Shown in pieces: positions 33,095 to 46,890 of a stretch of DNA of 64,000 nt. Numbering within the stretch: the first letter of the stretch is position 1; every line of letters starts with the position of its first letter. The stretch is taken from NCBI GenBank assembly GCA_945859915.1, contig CAMAPF010000123.1, positions 868,001 through 932,000 of the forward strand. The letters are read 5' to 3'. Source of the DNA: Cuscuta epithymum. Taxonomy: Eukaryota > Streptophyta > Magnoliopsida > Solanales > Convolvulaceae. Both the position numbers and the translations under genes were made by a program. The notes under the pieces were generated by a model. It did no database searches. It was not told the DNA's origin and was given only the letters and a program-made list of their open reading frames with translations.

Positions 33095-34807
<1,713 letters not shown>

Positions 34808-34812
34808 CGTAA

Positions 34813-34841
34813 CTAGTAACTCCACCCGTTCGTTGCACGGG
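34813..34841 (-). mobile_element. Helitron-like 3' terminus
   Basis: On the minus strand the hairpin CCCGTGCAACGAACGGG (34825-34841) is followed by TGGAGTTA and CTAG (34813-34816). This is the same layout as at 3251 and 43592. Confidence 0.5.
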
Positions 34842-34858
34842 AGTGAAGTACCTATGTA

Positions 34859-35047
34859 CTCCCTCCGTCTCTATATAAAAGGCCCCATTCATTTTACACA
34901 CATTTTAAGAAACTAAGACTGTTTGCATTTTTTGAACAGTATTTGATATTGTTTAGTATTGTTTTGTTTATCAAAAAAGGAAAAAGGACTTCTACTTAGG
35001 GACAACCTGAAAATGAAAGAGAGACTTTTATTTACGGACGGAGGGAG
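34859..35047. mobile_element. Stowaway-like MITE
   Basis: The ends CTCCCTCCGTCTCTATATAA and TTATTTACGGACGGAGGGAG are inverted and flanked by TA. The interior shares the GACTGTTTGCA/ATTGTTTAG phrases of the element at 1970. Confidence 0.75.
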
Positions 35048-36909
35048 TAATAGGTTAGACGCAATTATATAAAAGCAAAAAACATAATAGTGATCCAATA
35101 AATTCAAAATATTAAATAAATTAAGTAAGAGTCATTGTAACAAAAAACTAAGAAATAAAACTATTCATACATAAAAAAAAAGGAAAGGATATGTCATGGA
35201 GGAAGATAATAACCTTTTCCAAAGATTGATCATAACTTATTACCAAAAAAAAGATTGATCATAACTTTTCTTATTAATGGCAGTTGCGCACAGATTATAC
35301 TGTGAGATCGCTACACCGCGCGCGTGGTGTGTCGATCCTAAGTTGCATGGTTGTCTTAATTAAAAATGAGAGTATAAATGTCATGACATTACCAGTTGAG
35401 CCACCAGTAAAAAAAGTAGGTCTCGAAGTCAAAACCAAAATATAAAGTAGTAAAAATGGGAAAGAACAAATATTTTGCAAAACTATATTCTTTCTTACTT
35501 ATTGAATTTTGCAAACTTTCTTTCTTTTATTACCCCAATAAGTTTGTCATTTTCCTATAATTAATTTATAATATTGCTTATTTCTCTCTCTTCTGTATAA
35601 ACTCAGCACAATTTTTACTTTTATCTATTTCTCACCTAATTCAAAGTTAACAATGTTCAATGCGACGGAGGTTAAATAAAAAAACATGTACTTGCCAATT
35701 TTGTATGACAATTAGTCACTAAATTTTTGCACCTTTTATGAGATATGAAAATGTGTATACGTAAGACTGTTGTTATTGATCTAATTTAAGTTTAACTTTG
35801 CATGATACTTTAAGTTCCTTTTATTTAGCGATATTACTAATTTTCTTTTTAATAAGATTAAAAGTGTTGTTTTGGTTCGTTTTTAATTAGCAATCATAGT
35901 TCCTTTTAACAACAATTTTACCGGTGATCCTCTTTGTTAAAGTTGTATGATCGTCTATATATGCATATGAGTTGTGGAAAGAGTATTCATCAATTTACTA
36001 TCTACTCCCTTTGTCCTTAAAAGTTTGTCAGCTTTGATTTTTTTTTATCCCAAAAACTTGTGTGGAACACAAGTTTGTCAATTTTTTGTCCACACATCTT
36101 TGTGTGGAACACGTATCTTATCAATCTTAATCTTGAAGATAGCGACGATGTGGTCACACCTCTTTATCTTGTGTGTCATATCTACCTAGAAATATGAAAG
36201 GACGATCTTGAGAGCATACTTATGATATTGTATCTCAAGTTATTCAAAACTCATTTATGGGCATTTTAACGAGAATGATTCATATTGCTTCCCCCTCCGT
36301 GTTCCATCTGCAAGTATGAATCTCTCTATCTTTGTGTGGATTTCATTACTTGTGATTTCTTAAAAATCCTTGTTATGTCATGTTAAGTATACTCCAGGCT
36401 CAACTAAGTTTTCACAATTAGTATACACACGATTATAAGAAATATGAATCACAATGGGAGCACATCTTGAAAACGAATTATAGTGTAGCTGAAGACTTGG
36501 AGAGGTATATGCAAAAGGAAAAGGTCAGTAGAGGATGTCGAGAGTCATAAGCGAGCTAGGGCCATAGTGGGGCTTCTCTTCTTCGTGACCACTATCTTCT
36601 TCCTCTATACCATAGAACAGCTTAATACTTCGTTAATTGGGGCTCTTGTACAATGTAAATGGTAGATTAATAAAATGAGAGTAGCTTGGATGTTGGACAT
36701 TTGCCCAAAAAGGACTGTGTTTTCTCACTTTCGGGTTTCCACGTAAAAACAAAGTTCATACAACATTTGCAAATTTATTTACTATTTCGTGTTTGATTAG
36801 TTTCAACAAGTATTAAATTATAAAATTAGCACACATTTTTTATGGTAATACAATGATAATATAGTTCAATGAATAAGTTGATTTATATAGCATATACTAT
36901 CGTATATTG
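35048..36909. other. Intergenic DNA with no recognised gene
   Basis: AT-rich with no convincing coding frame. It contains one half of a Stowaway-type end (CTCCCTTTGTCCTTAAAAG at 36003) with the repeated phrase TTGTGTGGAACAC (about 36058 and 36103). The phrase AAAGATTGATCATAACTT is duplicated at 35221-35266. Confidence 0.4.
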
Positions 36910-37061
36910 CTTCATCCGTCCCTTAAAATTTTGACAAATTTGACCGGCACGAGGAGAGATAATTACCTGAAACAACAAATTTTTTACTAAAAATGGAAAA
37001 TGGCAAAGTTAGTAGAATGATCAAAAAAAAAAGTTCACAAAGTTTTAAAGGACGAAAGAAG
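36910..37061. mobile_element. Stowaway-like MITE
   Basis: The ends CTTCATCCGTCCCTTAAAAT and GTTTTAAAGGACGAAAGAAG are inverted, followed by TA. Confidence 0.55.
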
Positions 37062-37383
37062 TACGTATTGATGATGACACTCAAATGCTTACTTCAAATA
37101 CTCAATTGTGCTGTCAATACATCGATTTAATACTAATACTCATTTCATTTAAGGGAAAGTTCGTGAAATAAGACTAAAACAGTTTGAAAATTCCAAAATA
37201 GGACTGTCGTGTTTTTTATTCCCAAAATAGGAATAATTATTGTCAAGTTTGGAAAATATTGTCATGTTTGAAGTTTGGTACTGCCAAAACATGGCAGTAA
37301 TTAGTCATGGGAATAAAAATATCAGAGCCGGTATTCTATGCTGAACGGTATAGGCTTCGGTTGCAGTTCACCACGGGCCTAAC

Positions 37384-38115
37384 TCAGAGCCGGGATACAG
37401 TCTTCTCGGCTTCCTTTTCGCCATAGTCTCCGACAGTCTCATCAGAGCCGAGAGAATCCAATACTTCAGCAAACATAGTTTTCCTGATATCACCATACGT
37501 ATTTCCATCCCAATTTCTTCTCCTTAATTCTTCCCCTAAATTTAGAGCAGCTGTTACAGTCTCCTCCGCGCTGTTGTGCGCTGAGTCAACGATTCCATTC
37601 TCGACCGCCATATCTGCGTTCAGCTTCGCCGCTGTCAGAGCTACACTGCGCCTGGCCGCCGGCGACCCAATTTTGCATCTAATAACGGCAACGAACCAGG
37701 CCGGAAGCTTGAAACCTATATCGAGCTCGCTCATGTAGAGAACCCCTCGATCCCGTCTCATCAGGATGTAGTCGTGGCAGAGCGCGAGTGTGAATCCGGC
37801 CGCGGATGCGTGGCCGGTGACGGCGGCGATTGTGGGCATGGGGAGACTGATTAGGTCGGCGACGAGGAGGCGGAGCTTCGATGACATGATCTTACCGCGG
37901 TTCTCTGTGTCCTCCGAAGCCCATTTCAGATCGTATCCGTTGCAGAAGAACTTCCCTTGCGCGGTGGTGATCAGAGCGGAGGCCCCTTTTGATTCGGAGC
38001 GGACGCGGCGGATGGCGGACGTGATGGAATCGATGAGGGTTGGGTGTAATCGGTGCTCATCGTTGCCGGTTAATGTGAGGATGAAGATGCTTCCTCGCTT
38101 CTCCAATGAGCACAT
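37384..38115 (-). CDS. ECI: Enoyl-CoA delta-isomerase, peroxisomal
   Basis: A single-exon 243-residue protein, the size of plant delta3-delta2-enoyl-CoA isomerases. It has the crotonase fold signature: GKFFCNGYDLKWA (residues about 53-65) for the first oxyanion-hole turn, and PMPTIAAVTGHASAAGFTLA (about 92-111) for the second, then the YMSELDIGFKLP segment that in this family carries the catalytic glutamate. The last three residues are SRL, a type 1 peroxisomal targeting signal. The enzyme moves double bonds of unsaturated acyl-CoAs so they can enter beta-oxidation, for example during seed-oil use. The frame is intact. The GC content is well above its surroundings, as expected of a real gene. 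A multifunctional hydratase is excluded by the length. Confidence 0.92.
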   Translation of the reverse strand: MCSLEKRGSIFILTLTGNDEHRLHPTLIDSITSAIRRVRSESKGASALITTAQGKFFCNGYDLKWASEDTENRGKIMSSKLRLLVADLISLPMPTIAAVTGHASAAGFTLALCHDYILMRRDRGVLYMSELDIGFKLPAWFVAVIRCKIGSPAARRSVALTAAKLNADMAVENGIVDSAHNSAEETVTAALNLGEELRRRNWDGNTYGDIRKTMFAEVLDSLGSDETVGDYGEKEAEKTVSRL

Positions 38116-38261
38116 CGTTTTCCGACCACCGGAGAAGATGAGGGGCAGAAGGGATAATAGTGGATCCAGTGATCTCTTCGTCTACCCGCTCTCCAACCAC
38201 CCAACTGCATCCACATTCCACCCAACCTAAAAGCTGGTCAGGTTTTAATTAGGTTTAGGCC

Positions 38262-38685
38262 ACGTTTGGTAAATGGTTTATCAACCCTTTTTTGGTTGGT
38301 TTGATCAAGTTTGGCCAAAGTACCAAATTGACCAAATTTGTATGTGTGTGCCCGAATTAGTGTACATATCTTTAAAATTACTCCGTATGTTGTTAGTTAC
38401 GGAGTATTATTTAAAATAAACATAAACATAATTTTTAAAACTTTTTCAAAACTTATTAAAAATGAAAAGAAATAAATTAATTTTAATACATAAACTTTTA
38501 AACTCATTTTTAATGGTCATTTTACGTTTGAAGATCTAATTTCAAATTTTAAATTACTAACATTTTATTTCAAATTGCTAATGAAAGCGGTTAGTTAAAA
38601 AAGCTAACAGAATCCGCTAATATCAATCTATTGATTCAACCGACTATGAGTTAGCAGACAACTAATATTATCAAACACGGTCATT
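38262..38685. mobile_element. MITE upstream of the isomerase gene
   Basis: The left end GGCCACGTTTGGTAAATGG and right end ATTATCAAACACGGTCATTG are partly inverted. The interior is AT-rich with TTAGC/GCTAA words. It lies about 150 bp upstream of the isomerase start codon, so it may overlap the promoter. Confidence 0.5.
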
Positions 38686-38689
38686 GACA

Positions 38690-39399
38690 TTTTTAGAGCT
38701 CAACTTTTGATGACAAACAAAGTAAACATACTGCAAATATCAATTTCACAATACTTAGAATATTAATTGTCGGAAATTTTAAAGTCGGGGATCGAATATT
38801 TATCACTCACAAAAAATTAATCAATTTGTCACTATGGCTTCTTTTATTTAACCAATATGTCTCAACTAGCTATGTAGCACGGAAATTCTCGGGAAAGAGT
38901 ACGTTTCCCGTTTCGGAAACTCTTCAAATAAGCTTTTTTGAGCAAAAGTTGACGTTTCTCGTTTCCCGTTTTCTCATAATTTTCGCGTTTCCGTGCAACA
39001 TAAGTCTCAAGTGGTTTTTTTATCAATCTGTCAAATGACCCTTTTTTTTTACCAATTTGGTAATTTGGCCGATTAAGTTTGGTTGGTTTAACCGATTGAC
39101 AAGCTAAATCTAACAACATTATATTTGTGAATGAGGGTAAATACCCTTGATTTATGTCAATACATTTTATTATTAAAAAATGTACATTATGCTTAGAAAA
39201 TGATACATCACTTTTGAAGTGATTTTAATAACCCTAACTCTAAAAACGTCTGTTACTTTTATTTGAAGAGATGCCAGGTCATTATGTTTGACATAATATA
39301 ATAAAAGTACTGTTACTTGATGCCTTTGATGGTTGAATCATCTATGAAAAAATACTTACTTTAAATATAAGAAATTCTTGATATTAAAATAAATAATGT
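38690..39399. other. Intergenic DNA with no recognised gene
   Basis: A cluster of GTTTCCCGTTT/CGGAAAC words (38880-38995) includes an inverted pair ACGGAAATTCTCGGGAAA and GTTTCCCGTTTTCTCATAATTTTCGCGTTTCCGT, probably another small decayed MITE. There is no gene. Confidence 0.35.
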
Positions 39400-39656
39400 G
39401 TGAATTATTTATATTAATAATTAATAACGTAATATCAAACTTCTTTTATTAAAAAATTATATGAAAACATAACTAAAATTACATGAAAAAATAACTAAAA
39501 GATCATATACACTAATTTCGGTCAATTCGGTCAGAAAAGTAACTTTTGTCTTACCTATTTTGATTATTACACAATTCATTATGTCAAATGAAAAGTTACA
39601 TATTTGGTGAAAAAGTTTGATGATAAGGCAAAAAACTGGATCACTAAATGAGCTCT
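39400..39656. mobile_element. Tourist-like MITE fragment
   Basis: The right end and family words (TCAATTCGGTCAGAAAAGTAA, TTACACAATTCAT, GAGCTCTTAA) are recognisable. The left end is eroded. Confidence 0.45.
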
Positions 39657-39870
39657 TAAAATTTTATAACTTACATGGGTTATAAGTATGTATAGTTGTG
39701 TTGTCTCCAACACCATGCTTTCTTTAAGTAGATCATCGTGTTCATACATTATCATTGTGTGGTCTTATAGAAGTGTAAATCCAAGTCGCTCCAATTAATT
39801 CAAGGTTTAAAAGATAATTGGTCCATATTGTGTTTGAACCTTATTAAAACCAATTAAACTTTCAATTTTC

Positions 39871-40044
39871 CTTTTCCGTCCATCCCAATTAAAACTTCCA
39901 CTTTCTCTTTTTGGTAAAGAATTTGTGGTTCACAACATTTCTTACACATTTCTCTCTTCTGTGCACAACTCTCCACCGCACAATACCCACTATCTTAAAC
40001 TGTGTTCCCAACCCATTTGAAAGTTTTATTAGGAACGGAGGTAG
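39871..40044. mobile_element. Stowaway-like MITE
   Basis: The ends CTTTTCCGTCCATCCCAATT and TTTTATTAGGAACGGAGGTAG are inverted, followed by TA. Confidence 0.55.
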
Positions 40045-40491
40045 TACTTTATTATTCTATGTGCAAGTCAAATTCGTAGGAGGGAAGGAAATGTTAAACA
40101 AAAACTATACAACCAAATCGCATAATCACATAGTTGAAAGTCATATAGAAATACTTTCCACACAATAATTGGTTGGCATGGAATGTAATCAATCTGACAT
40201 ATTATCCTACTATATTTTTTAAAATATATCGGATATCTCATTAACTATTTGCAAAAATCTCAGAAAATTTTCCATGTATTAGTTTTTTACGGGAAAGAAC
40301 ACTTACTTTAAAATTGGGCAAACACTTTCGCACTTTGCGCGAGTAAACGCTAGTACAGAGTAATATGTTTGGTGAATAGCTTTTTGAATAAGCTTTTTCA
40401 TCCCCAAAAAAAACCTAAAATTTAGCTAGTTGGAAACGTCACCTTTAGCGTTTCTTGTCGGCTGATGTGGTTTATTGTTTTTTTTTACTAA

Positions 40492-40834
40492 GAGCCCATT
40501 TGATATTACCAAAATCAGTTGTATTGTCTAATTCTGTTGAAATTTATGAAATTATGGATGAAATTATTGGACTGGTTGATTCTTCTCATTTATGTAAAAA
40601 TTATATTTAAAATATATTGTATTAATAAAATTAAGAAAAAATTATCCTCCGTATGAAAGATAGCTAAAATGATCATTTACAGTAACTTCAGTCAATACAG
40701 TTAAAAAAGTAAATTCAACCTTACTTTTTCTTATTATTACACATTTCAGCGCGTGAAATCAAAAATTACATGTTTGGTGAAAAAATTGGCTATTAAACAT
40801 GATAAGCCGAAAAACATGATCACCAAACAGGCTC
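40492..40834. mobile_element. Tourist-like MITE, copy C
   Basis: The ends GAGCCCATTTGATATTACC and GATCACCAAACAGGCTC are flanked by TAA on both sides (40489-40491, 40835-40837). It carries the family words in opposite orientation to copy B. Confidence 0.75.
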
Positions 40835-40959
40835 TAAATACTCCTTGTTAGTTGTCTCCTAATATACACTCCCTACTTAGTACATACGATAGTATTTATT
40901 TTATGTTCCTAAGTTTTTCTATGGCACCTTCCTAAATAAATGAGATACCGTACGTCACA

Positions 40960-42660
40960 CAGTCTTTTAGTCAATCATACACAAATTATACCGTGTTACC
41001 GGTATATCACGCGCATTGTATACCGGTACCCAATACCACATTGTTTTTCTATCCATCTAGGAACATTACAGAAGTCTTTAATTTGTGTTCTTTTTCTTTC
41101 AAGCCCTCCACTTTCTTTTCTCTCAAGCCCTTCACTACTTCAGGTATGTTATTTCTTTCTCTTTATTTTTCTCTTGTAGTTTCTTCAATTATTTTCTTCT
41201 CTCCAATATAATACTAAAATTTTAATTGTAATTTTACTTATCTTAACTTTTAACTAGTTTAATTATAACTGATCAATTAACTTTTTTTCCTTACAAATTT
41301 ATTACAAAATTTTATTAATCCACATAGAATAAGTATGTTACATTAATAACCATACACTATTTTCTTGCTTTATTTCTTCAACTGAAATTACTACTAAATT
41401 TACTTTTCGTTAGATATTTCTTACATTTATACACTTTTTTGTAAAATATTTTTCATATTCATACACTTTTTTTATAATGTATTTTTTTATCTCTTTGCAA
41501 AAAAAGATATATTTATTGTCTCTTAGATATGTATTTAGTGTTTTCAAGACATTAAATTTTTTTATTTCGATTTAAATTTGATAAAACATGAAATTACATT
41601 TTCATATGTGTGAGTTATGTTTATACACAATTTTGGAGTTACATTTGATAATCTTTTTTAGAGTTACATCTTCTTATACGCGAGTTACGTATTCATGTGC
41701 ATGAGTTGTATCTTTCTATGCGCTAGTCACATTTGGTCTTACCTCAACAAGTTACATTATGCACACACCTAAGTTAGATCTTTCATCAACGCGGGTTAAA
41801 TTTTTCATAACACGAGTTATATAAAAAAATAAAACACTGCTATTGAAACAAGAAAAACAATATTTTAGCAAATTAAAAAGATTTTATTGGCAAATAAAAG
41901 AATTTTTTGGCAAAAAGAAAATTTTTTTTGGAAAAATATATATTTCTTTAAAACATTTTTATGGCCTTAATACTTAAAAAAACTTATTAACTATTTACTT
42001 AAATTAATTGAGCAATTAGACTCCTTGTTTCATTGTTTACATTTGATAGTATATGGAGTTACATTTTCTTATGCATGAGTTACATCTTTTTATATGTGTT
42101 ATATCTTTCTATGCGCGAGTTACATTTGAGGTTGCCTCCACAAGTTACATTTTTCATATATTAACGCGAGTTGCATTTTGACATTTTCTATAACATGAAT
42201 CACATCACAATATAAAGCCTACTATTGAAACAAAAGAATTTTCTCCAAAAAAAACAAATTATTATTTTTGGCAAAGAAAAGTGATTTTTCAAAAAATATT
42301 TTTACTGTCTTACCCCTACTGTTGAAACAACAAAAATCACTTTTTTGCTAATTAAAATATTTTTTTAGCGAAAAAAATGAATTTTTGGCAAAATATATAT
42401 ATATAAAAACATATTTTTGGCCTTAATATTAAGAAAAAAACAAATTAACTATTTATATAAAGTAATTGAAAAATTAGACTCCTTTTTTCATTAAAACCAA
42501 TGTTTTATTTCTTATAACCTTTATTAGACAAATTACATTTCGACATACCTGCAATTATATTTCTTATGAGCGTGGGTTCCATTTCTTACACGCAAGTTAC
42601 ACCATTATACTATTGGGACTATGAAATAAACAAAAAAAGAAAGTTATTGTTTACGCGCGT
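40960..42660. repeat. AT-rich region with ~447-bp tandem repeats and GAGTTACAT phrases
   Basis: The sequence from about 41590 to 42520 contains two imperfect copies of a unit spaced about 447 bp. Matching words include TTAACTATTTA...AATTAGACTCCTT and GGCCTTAATA, and GAGTTACAT-like phrases recur throughout. Near the outer edges are palindromes: ACCGGTATA...TATACCGGT around 41000-41030 and TTGTTTACGCGCGTGAACAA around 42648-42667. No gene is present. Whether this is one mobile element is uncertain. Confidence 0.4.
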
Positions 42661-43129
42661 GAACAATACACACTTTTTTTTGCTGTGAGAGCGGCATGGT
42701 CACCTTGGCTGCTCCCACGAATACCAATTGCCAATCATATAGCCACGTTATCTTCCAAGTCATATTAATATACTCCGTATTAAGTTTGGTTGTTTGTAAT
42801 TTAGTCCCTAATGAAGAAGCACTTAACAAGCTATGTGAATGGACTGGTTTGACCGCGAAGCCTTGCTAGACCGGAAACTTCTGATAAAATCCTTCTCCAC
42901 CGAGCCACCGACACCATCGGATCGGTCACTGGTCCACTGGATAAAAATGACTGATAAATCTAACGAGTCATCAAACAAGCCTTAAATTTATTTCCCGGAT
43001 CGGTTACTGGATGAAACTGTTCGAGAAGTGTGGAGAAACTAAAATAAATGAATAAAAGCTAGTTTACAAAATAAGAAAATAAATAAAAGCTATAGAAAAT
43101 ATAGGGTGCATAATAATAATGAAATTAAG

Positions 43130-43460
43130 AGCCCGTTCTGTTTTTCAGCTTATCACACTTAATAGCCAACTTTTTAACCAAGCACGTATTTTTTTATTTC
43201 GCGCACTGAATTGTGTAATAATAAGATCAGACAAAGTAAGGTTGAAGTTACTTTTCTGGCTGTATTGGCTGAAGTTGATGTAGATGACCATTTTATCTAT
43301 TTTCATATATTTTTTTCTTTATTTTATTAATAAAACATATTTTAAATATATATTTTTTCATAAATCAGCAGAATCAGCCAATACAGCCACTTCAGCCAGA
43401 ACTTCATAAATTTTAGCAGAATAAGCCGGTTCAGCCGATTTCAGTGTTACCAAACGGGCT
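43130..43460. mobile_element. Tourist-like MITE, copy D
   Basis: The ends GAGCCCG and CGGGCTC are perfect inverted words flanked by TAA (43127-43129, 43461-43463). It is in the same orientation as copy B, with the shared words CTGAATTGTGTAATAATAAG and ACTTTTCTGGCTGTATTGGC. Confidence 0.75.
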
Positions 43461-43560
43461 CTAAGTGGATCAAGCATACGATCGGTAGTTTACAACCTAG
43501 ACGGATTTGATTGGCAATTGACTTGTTTACTGCTTCTATAGTAGGGACTAAAATGCAAAT

Positions 43561-43664
43561 AATCAAGCTTAGTGTATTAATATAACTAGGACTAGTGTAA
43601 CACTCGGGGCATGCCCCGGTAGTGACATGTTATAAATCAAGCTTAGTGTATTAATATAACTAGG
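43561..43664 (-). mobile_element. Helitron-like 3' terminus between a 30-bp direct repeat
   Basis: A hairpin CGGGGCATGCCCCG (43605-43618) with CTAG at 43592-43595 reads as a Helitron 3' end on the minus strand. The 30-base phrase starting ATCAAGCTTAGTGTATTAAT is present on both sides (about 43562 and 43636). A (TTA)n run lies just beyond, at 43780-43805. Confidence 0.45.
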
Positions 43665-43979
43665 ATTATAATCTTAAATATTAATAGAGGTTTTTAATTA
43701 ATGTTGAGCTTGCAAATAACATTTTTTGTTGAAAAAAAGAATATATTCACTAATATTTTATTATTATTCCGGTCTTAGACTTATTATTATTATTATTATT
43801 ATTATGCTCTATTTATGAGCACATTAATGGAAGAACGTGCATACTATGCAAAGCATTTCATTGTTGGAAGATAACAACTATTGCTTGTAATATCACCAAA
43901 AGTATGTATAATAATTTAAAACCATCATTTCCAAACAATTATAAGATTAAATTGTTAAATATATAAATTTGTTGAAATT

Positions 43980-44200
43980 TAATGGTCTGGTTTAATTTAG
44001 TCTTGTCTGTTTAAATTTGGTCTGATCTTTCTTGTGTTGGCCTGGTCTGATATATGTCTGGTCTATGTGTATTTTACAATTGTCGAATTCCGTTGTGATC
44101 TGATCTCTTTAAGTCATATCTAGTTTGTTTAAATCTTATTTGGTTTGTTCTGACCGGTTTGACCTGTGACTGAAAACAGTCCAAATAAAAACATTTTCAT
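43980..44200. repeat. Degenerate GTCTG / GATCTG array
   Basis: GGTCTG, GTCTGATC and GATCTGATCTC words recur across about 200 bp. The right edge CAGTCCAAATAAAAACATTTT matches the right end of the MITE at 3665-3829, so this is probably a decayed relative. Confidence 0.45.
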
Positions 44201-44264
44201 TTCTCAATTCATGTGTACCGTACCGTTTTTTTTGTCTCAGAGTTTTGGTATGTTAACTATTCAA

Positions 44265-44704
44265 GGGATAACTGTCAAATAGGTCCTCGAACTTTCATAA
44301 AAAGTCAATTAAGTCCTTCTATAAGAGGTTTTGTCTGGCCGTCGCGATTTGGGGCAGTTTCCGGTGGACTTTTTTAATGAAATTTGTTGAGCATCTTATT
44401 CACCAAGTCTAGTTTACTCATACCAAATTTCAGCTAAAAATTCAACCGGGAACACATTCAAATTAATTCGAGAACGCAAAAATGCGCAGTTATCTTCAAG
44501 AATTAATTTGAATGTGTTCACGATTGAATTTTTAGCTGACATTTGGTATGAGTAACTAGACTTGGTGAATAAGCTGCTCAAAAAATTTCATCAAAAAATT
44601 CCACCGGGAACTGCCCCAAATCGTGACGGCCAGACAAAACCTCCTATAGAAGGACTTAATTGACCTTTTTATGAAAGTTTGAGGACATATTTGACAGTTT
44701 TCCC
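44265..44704. mobile_element. Foldback element FB3
   Basis: A 440-bp inverted repeat with ends GGGATAACTGTCAAATAGGT and its near-complement, and a short loop near 44480. Flanks are ACTATTCAA on the left and ACTATTTTCAA on the right, a slightly damaged direct repeat. The arm shares GTCAAATAGGTCC with FB2 and FB4 and the TAAACTAGACTTGGTGAATAA core with all copies. It is non-coding. Confidence 0.8.
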
Positions 44705-46500
44705 ACTATTTTCAAATTGTCCTATAAATTAATATTTTTATTTTCTATTTTTTATTTTTTTTATTATCTTTTTTATTGTCAAATAATTATTTTTGTGACA
44801 TTAATATATGTCGATTCTCACAATTAATTGGAATAGAATATCTTAACCATCTTGACATTTTAATTCAATCACGACTTAGTAGAAAAAAGAATGGAGTCAG
44901 AAATGGAAAGACTCAGAAATGGAAGAACAATGCCGTTCTTCACGTCCTTTCCTACTAATATGGCAATCACGTTTAATGGGAGAATATCAACTCTACAGAT
45001 CAAATGATTGTAACAAACTTGAGAGCTCAATGATGCTAATGGGTTCATTTTCATGGCAAATTCTTAGCTTCCTCTTAGGAGCAACTGTTTGTTTGCTCCC
45101 AATCGCTCTAGAAAGTCATCAAACCACACTCAATTAGATTATGAGTTCTATACATTAGCTATTCCAACCTACATATTTGTCTGTAATGGTTCTATGTGGG
45201 ACTCTTGCCAAGTATAAGTAATTGGGATGAAACTTGCGGTTAAGGTAAGTCAGAAATATTGTGAAAAGAATGTTGAACAACATGTATATCCTAGCAAGGC
45301 ACCAACTCCAACCCAATACCAGTAATCTTCTAAAAATAAGTTGCGGGCCTTCATTAACACCTTGCCCAATGGCAAAGCAGAGCCCCCAACATTCTACCGG
45401 ATGGATGGATAGATAGATAGATAGATATAAGGTACGTAGAACTGTTTTGTACTATTAAAAAACGAATGGGTTCTCATTAGTTTTAGACACGTGTTTTTAA
45501 AAAAAAAAATACACTCCAACGCTTTCTGACGACCTCGACAGCAGACCATTTACAATTCTAAACACAGATACAAGTTCTCTTGACCCATTTTTCATTGAAT
45601 CTGTGTGCTAAAGCGGACGTACATTACCCAAAACCTAACTGCCATTTTGCTTCCCTTAGAACTATGAATATGTGTGCCCATTTTGTTAGTGTTTGGAGAA
45701 GTTTTATTTGTAATACTCCGTAGCATTCATGTAGTACTCCATACCAACTGTTTTTACAGTTTCAATAATACGTAATACTACGTAATTCTTAAGAAATCCC
45801 TATTTGATACAATTAAAAGCTAAATGTGTAGTCGAAGGAAACTGATAGCTTATCAGATGACGTCATACGAACATAATATTCCCATAAACCCATTCATGTG
45901 ATACAGTGCAGGTATATGACTTGGTATATGTTTAGATAATTCTCTGATTTGTGTAAAAAGTGTTTTAGGTTCGGCTGCTAAAGCCATTTGGCCAAGCAGT
46001 GTGTGTAATTCAGTACAGACACTTTAGGTCTCAATGGTACTAACCTTTAAAACTGGTTGTTCCACTTCGCTCACTGGCTAGCAAGGCAGATTTTTTTTTG
46101 CATAAGACTGACTATAGCCCCCCAATCTCAGAAGCCTTAAAACTAAAAAGGTTATGAAATTGACATGCAGAAATGCCTTGCAAACGAAACTTAACATGTG
46201 ATTTATGCTGGTTAGATCGATTCAAAACCGAAAGGCTCACCGGATATTTTGAAGAGAGGCACCAACGCCATCGAACTGACAGCTTAAGTTGAATGACTTG
46301 TTCCCTCTCCATCACCTTGTCAATCTCTTTGAGCTTTTCATCGCCTCATGTTTAAGCAATGTTGCGAGCTCTGGTAGATCAGCTTCTCTTGACGGGGGTG
46401 GAGTCGACAACCTTCACCTACTGGCCTGTTGCGCTAAACTGAAAGAAGCTATGAGAGCGAAACCATGGGAGAGGCTCGGGTGATGGTAGAGTGGGAACGA
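44705..46500. other. Intergenic DNA with no recognised gene
   Basis: No supported coding region. It contains a short GATA-type microsatellite (45401-45427) and a poly-A run (45497-45510). Short open frames are not conserved in any way I can see. Confidence 0.4.
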
Positions 46501-46524
46501 TTTTGCTTAGTCAAACGGAATGTC

Positions 46525-46640
46525 TGCTCTTGTTTGTAGCCATAAACTAGACTTAACGAAGAATATGTTCAAAAAAATTAATCATAAAATTTCACCGGAA
46601 AGAGTCTCAAATGGCTTTGGCCGGACGGCGCCTGATATCA
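46525..46640. mobile_element. Half copy of the foldback family
   Basis: Only one arm is present: TAAACTAGACTTAACGAAGAA, then TTCAAAAAAATTAATCA, a CACCGG word and GGCCGGACGGCGCC. It matches the right arms of FB1-FB4. The pairing arm is absent, so it is a truncated or deleted copy. Confidence 0.55.
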
Positions 46641-46890
46641 TATGTCCTCTATTTTTTTTCCTGTTCAAGCTAATAATACATCCACATGTATCTAGGAATT
46701 GCTTAAATTAACAAAAAGGTAATTGCTCAAAGTACGAATCAAACTTTTGACATTTAAACTGACATATAACTAGTCGAGGTCTTTCCCGTTAACTCATCAT
46801 GCCACACCACCATTCAAACCGATCATTGTCTTCCTAGGCCGACCGGTCTTACTTTTAGTATTTTACATTAGAGCATGATTGCTGTCAACG

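Noticed and set aside
36000..36190. Frame of 71 codons near the Stowaway half end
   Set aside because: The sequence is a decayed MITE with a repeated GTGTGGAACAC phrase.
45100..46480. Short frames as small genes
   Set aside because: No codon bias, motif or flanking signal distinguishes them from chance in AT-rich DNA.
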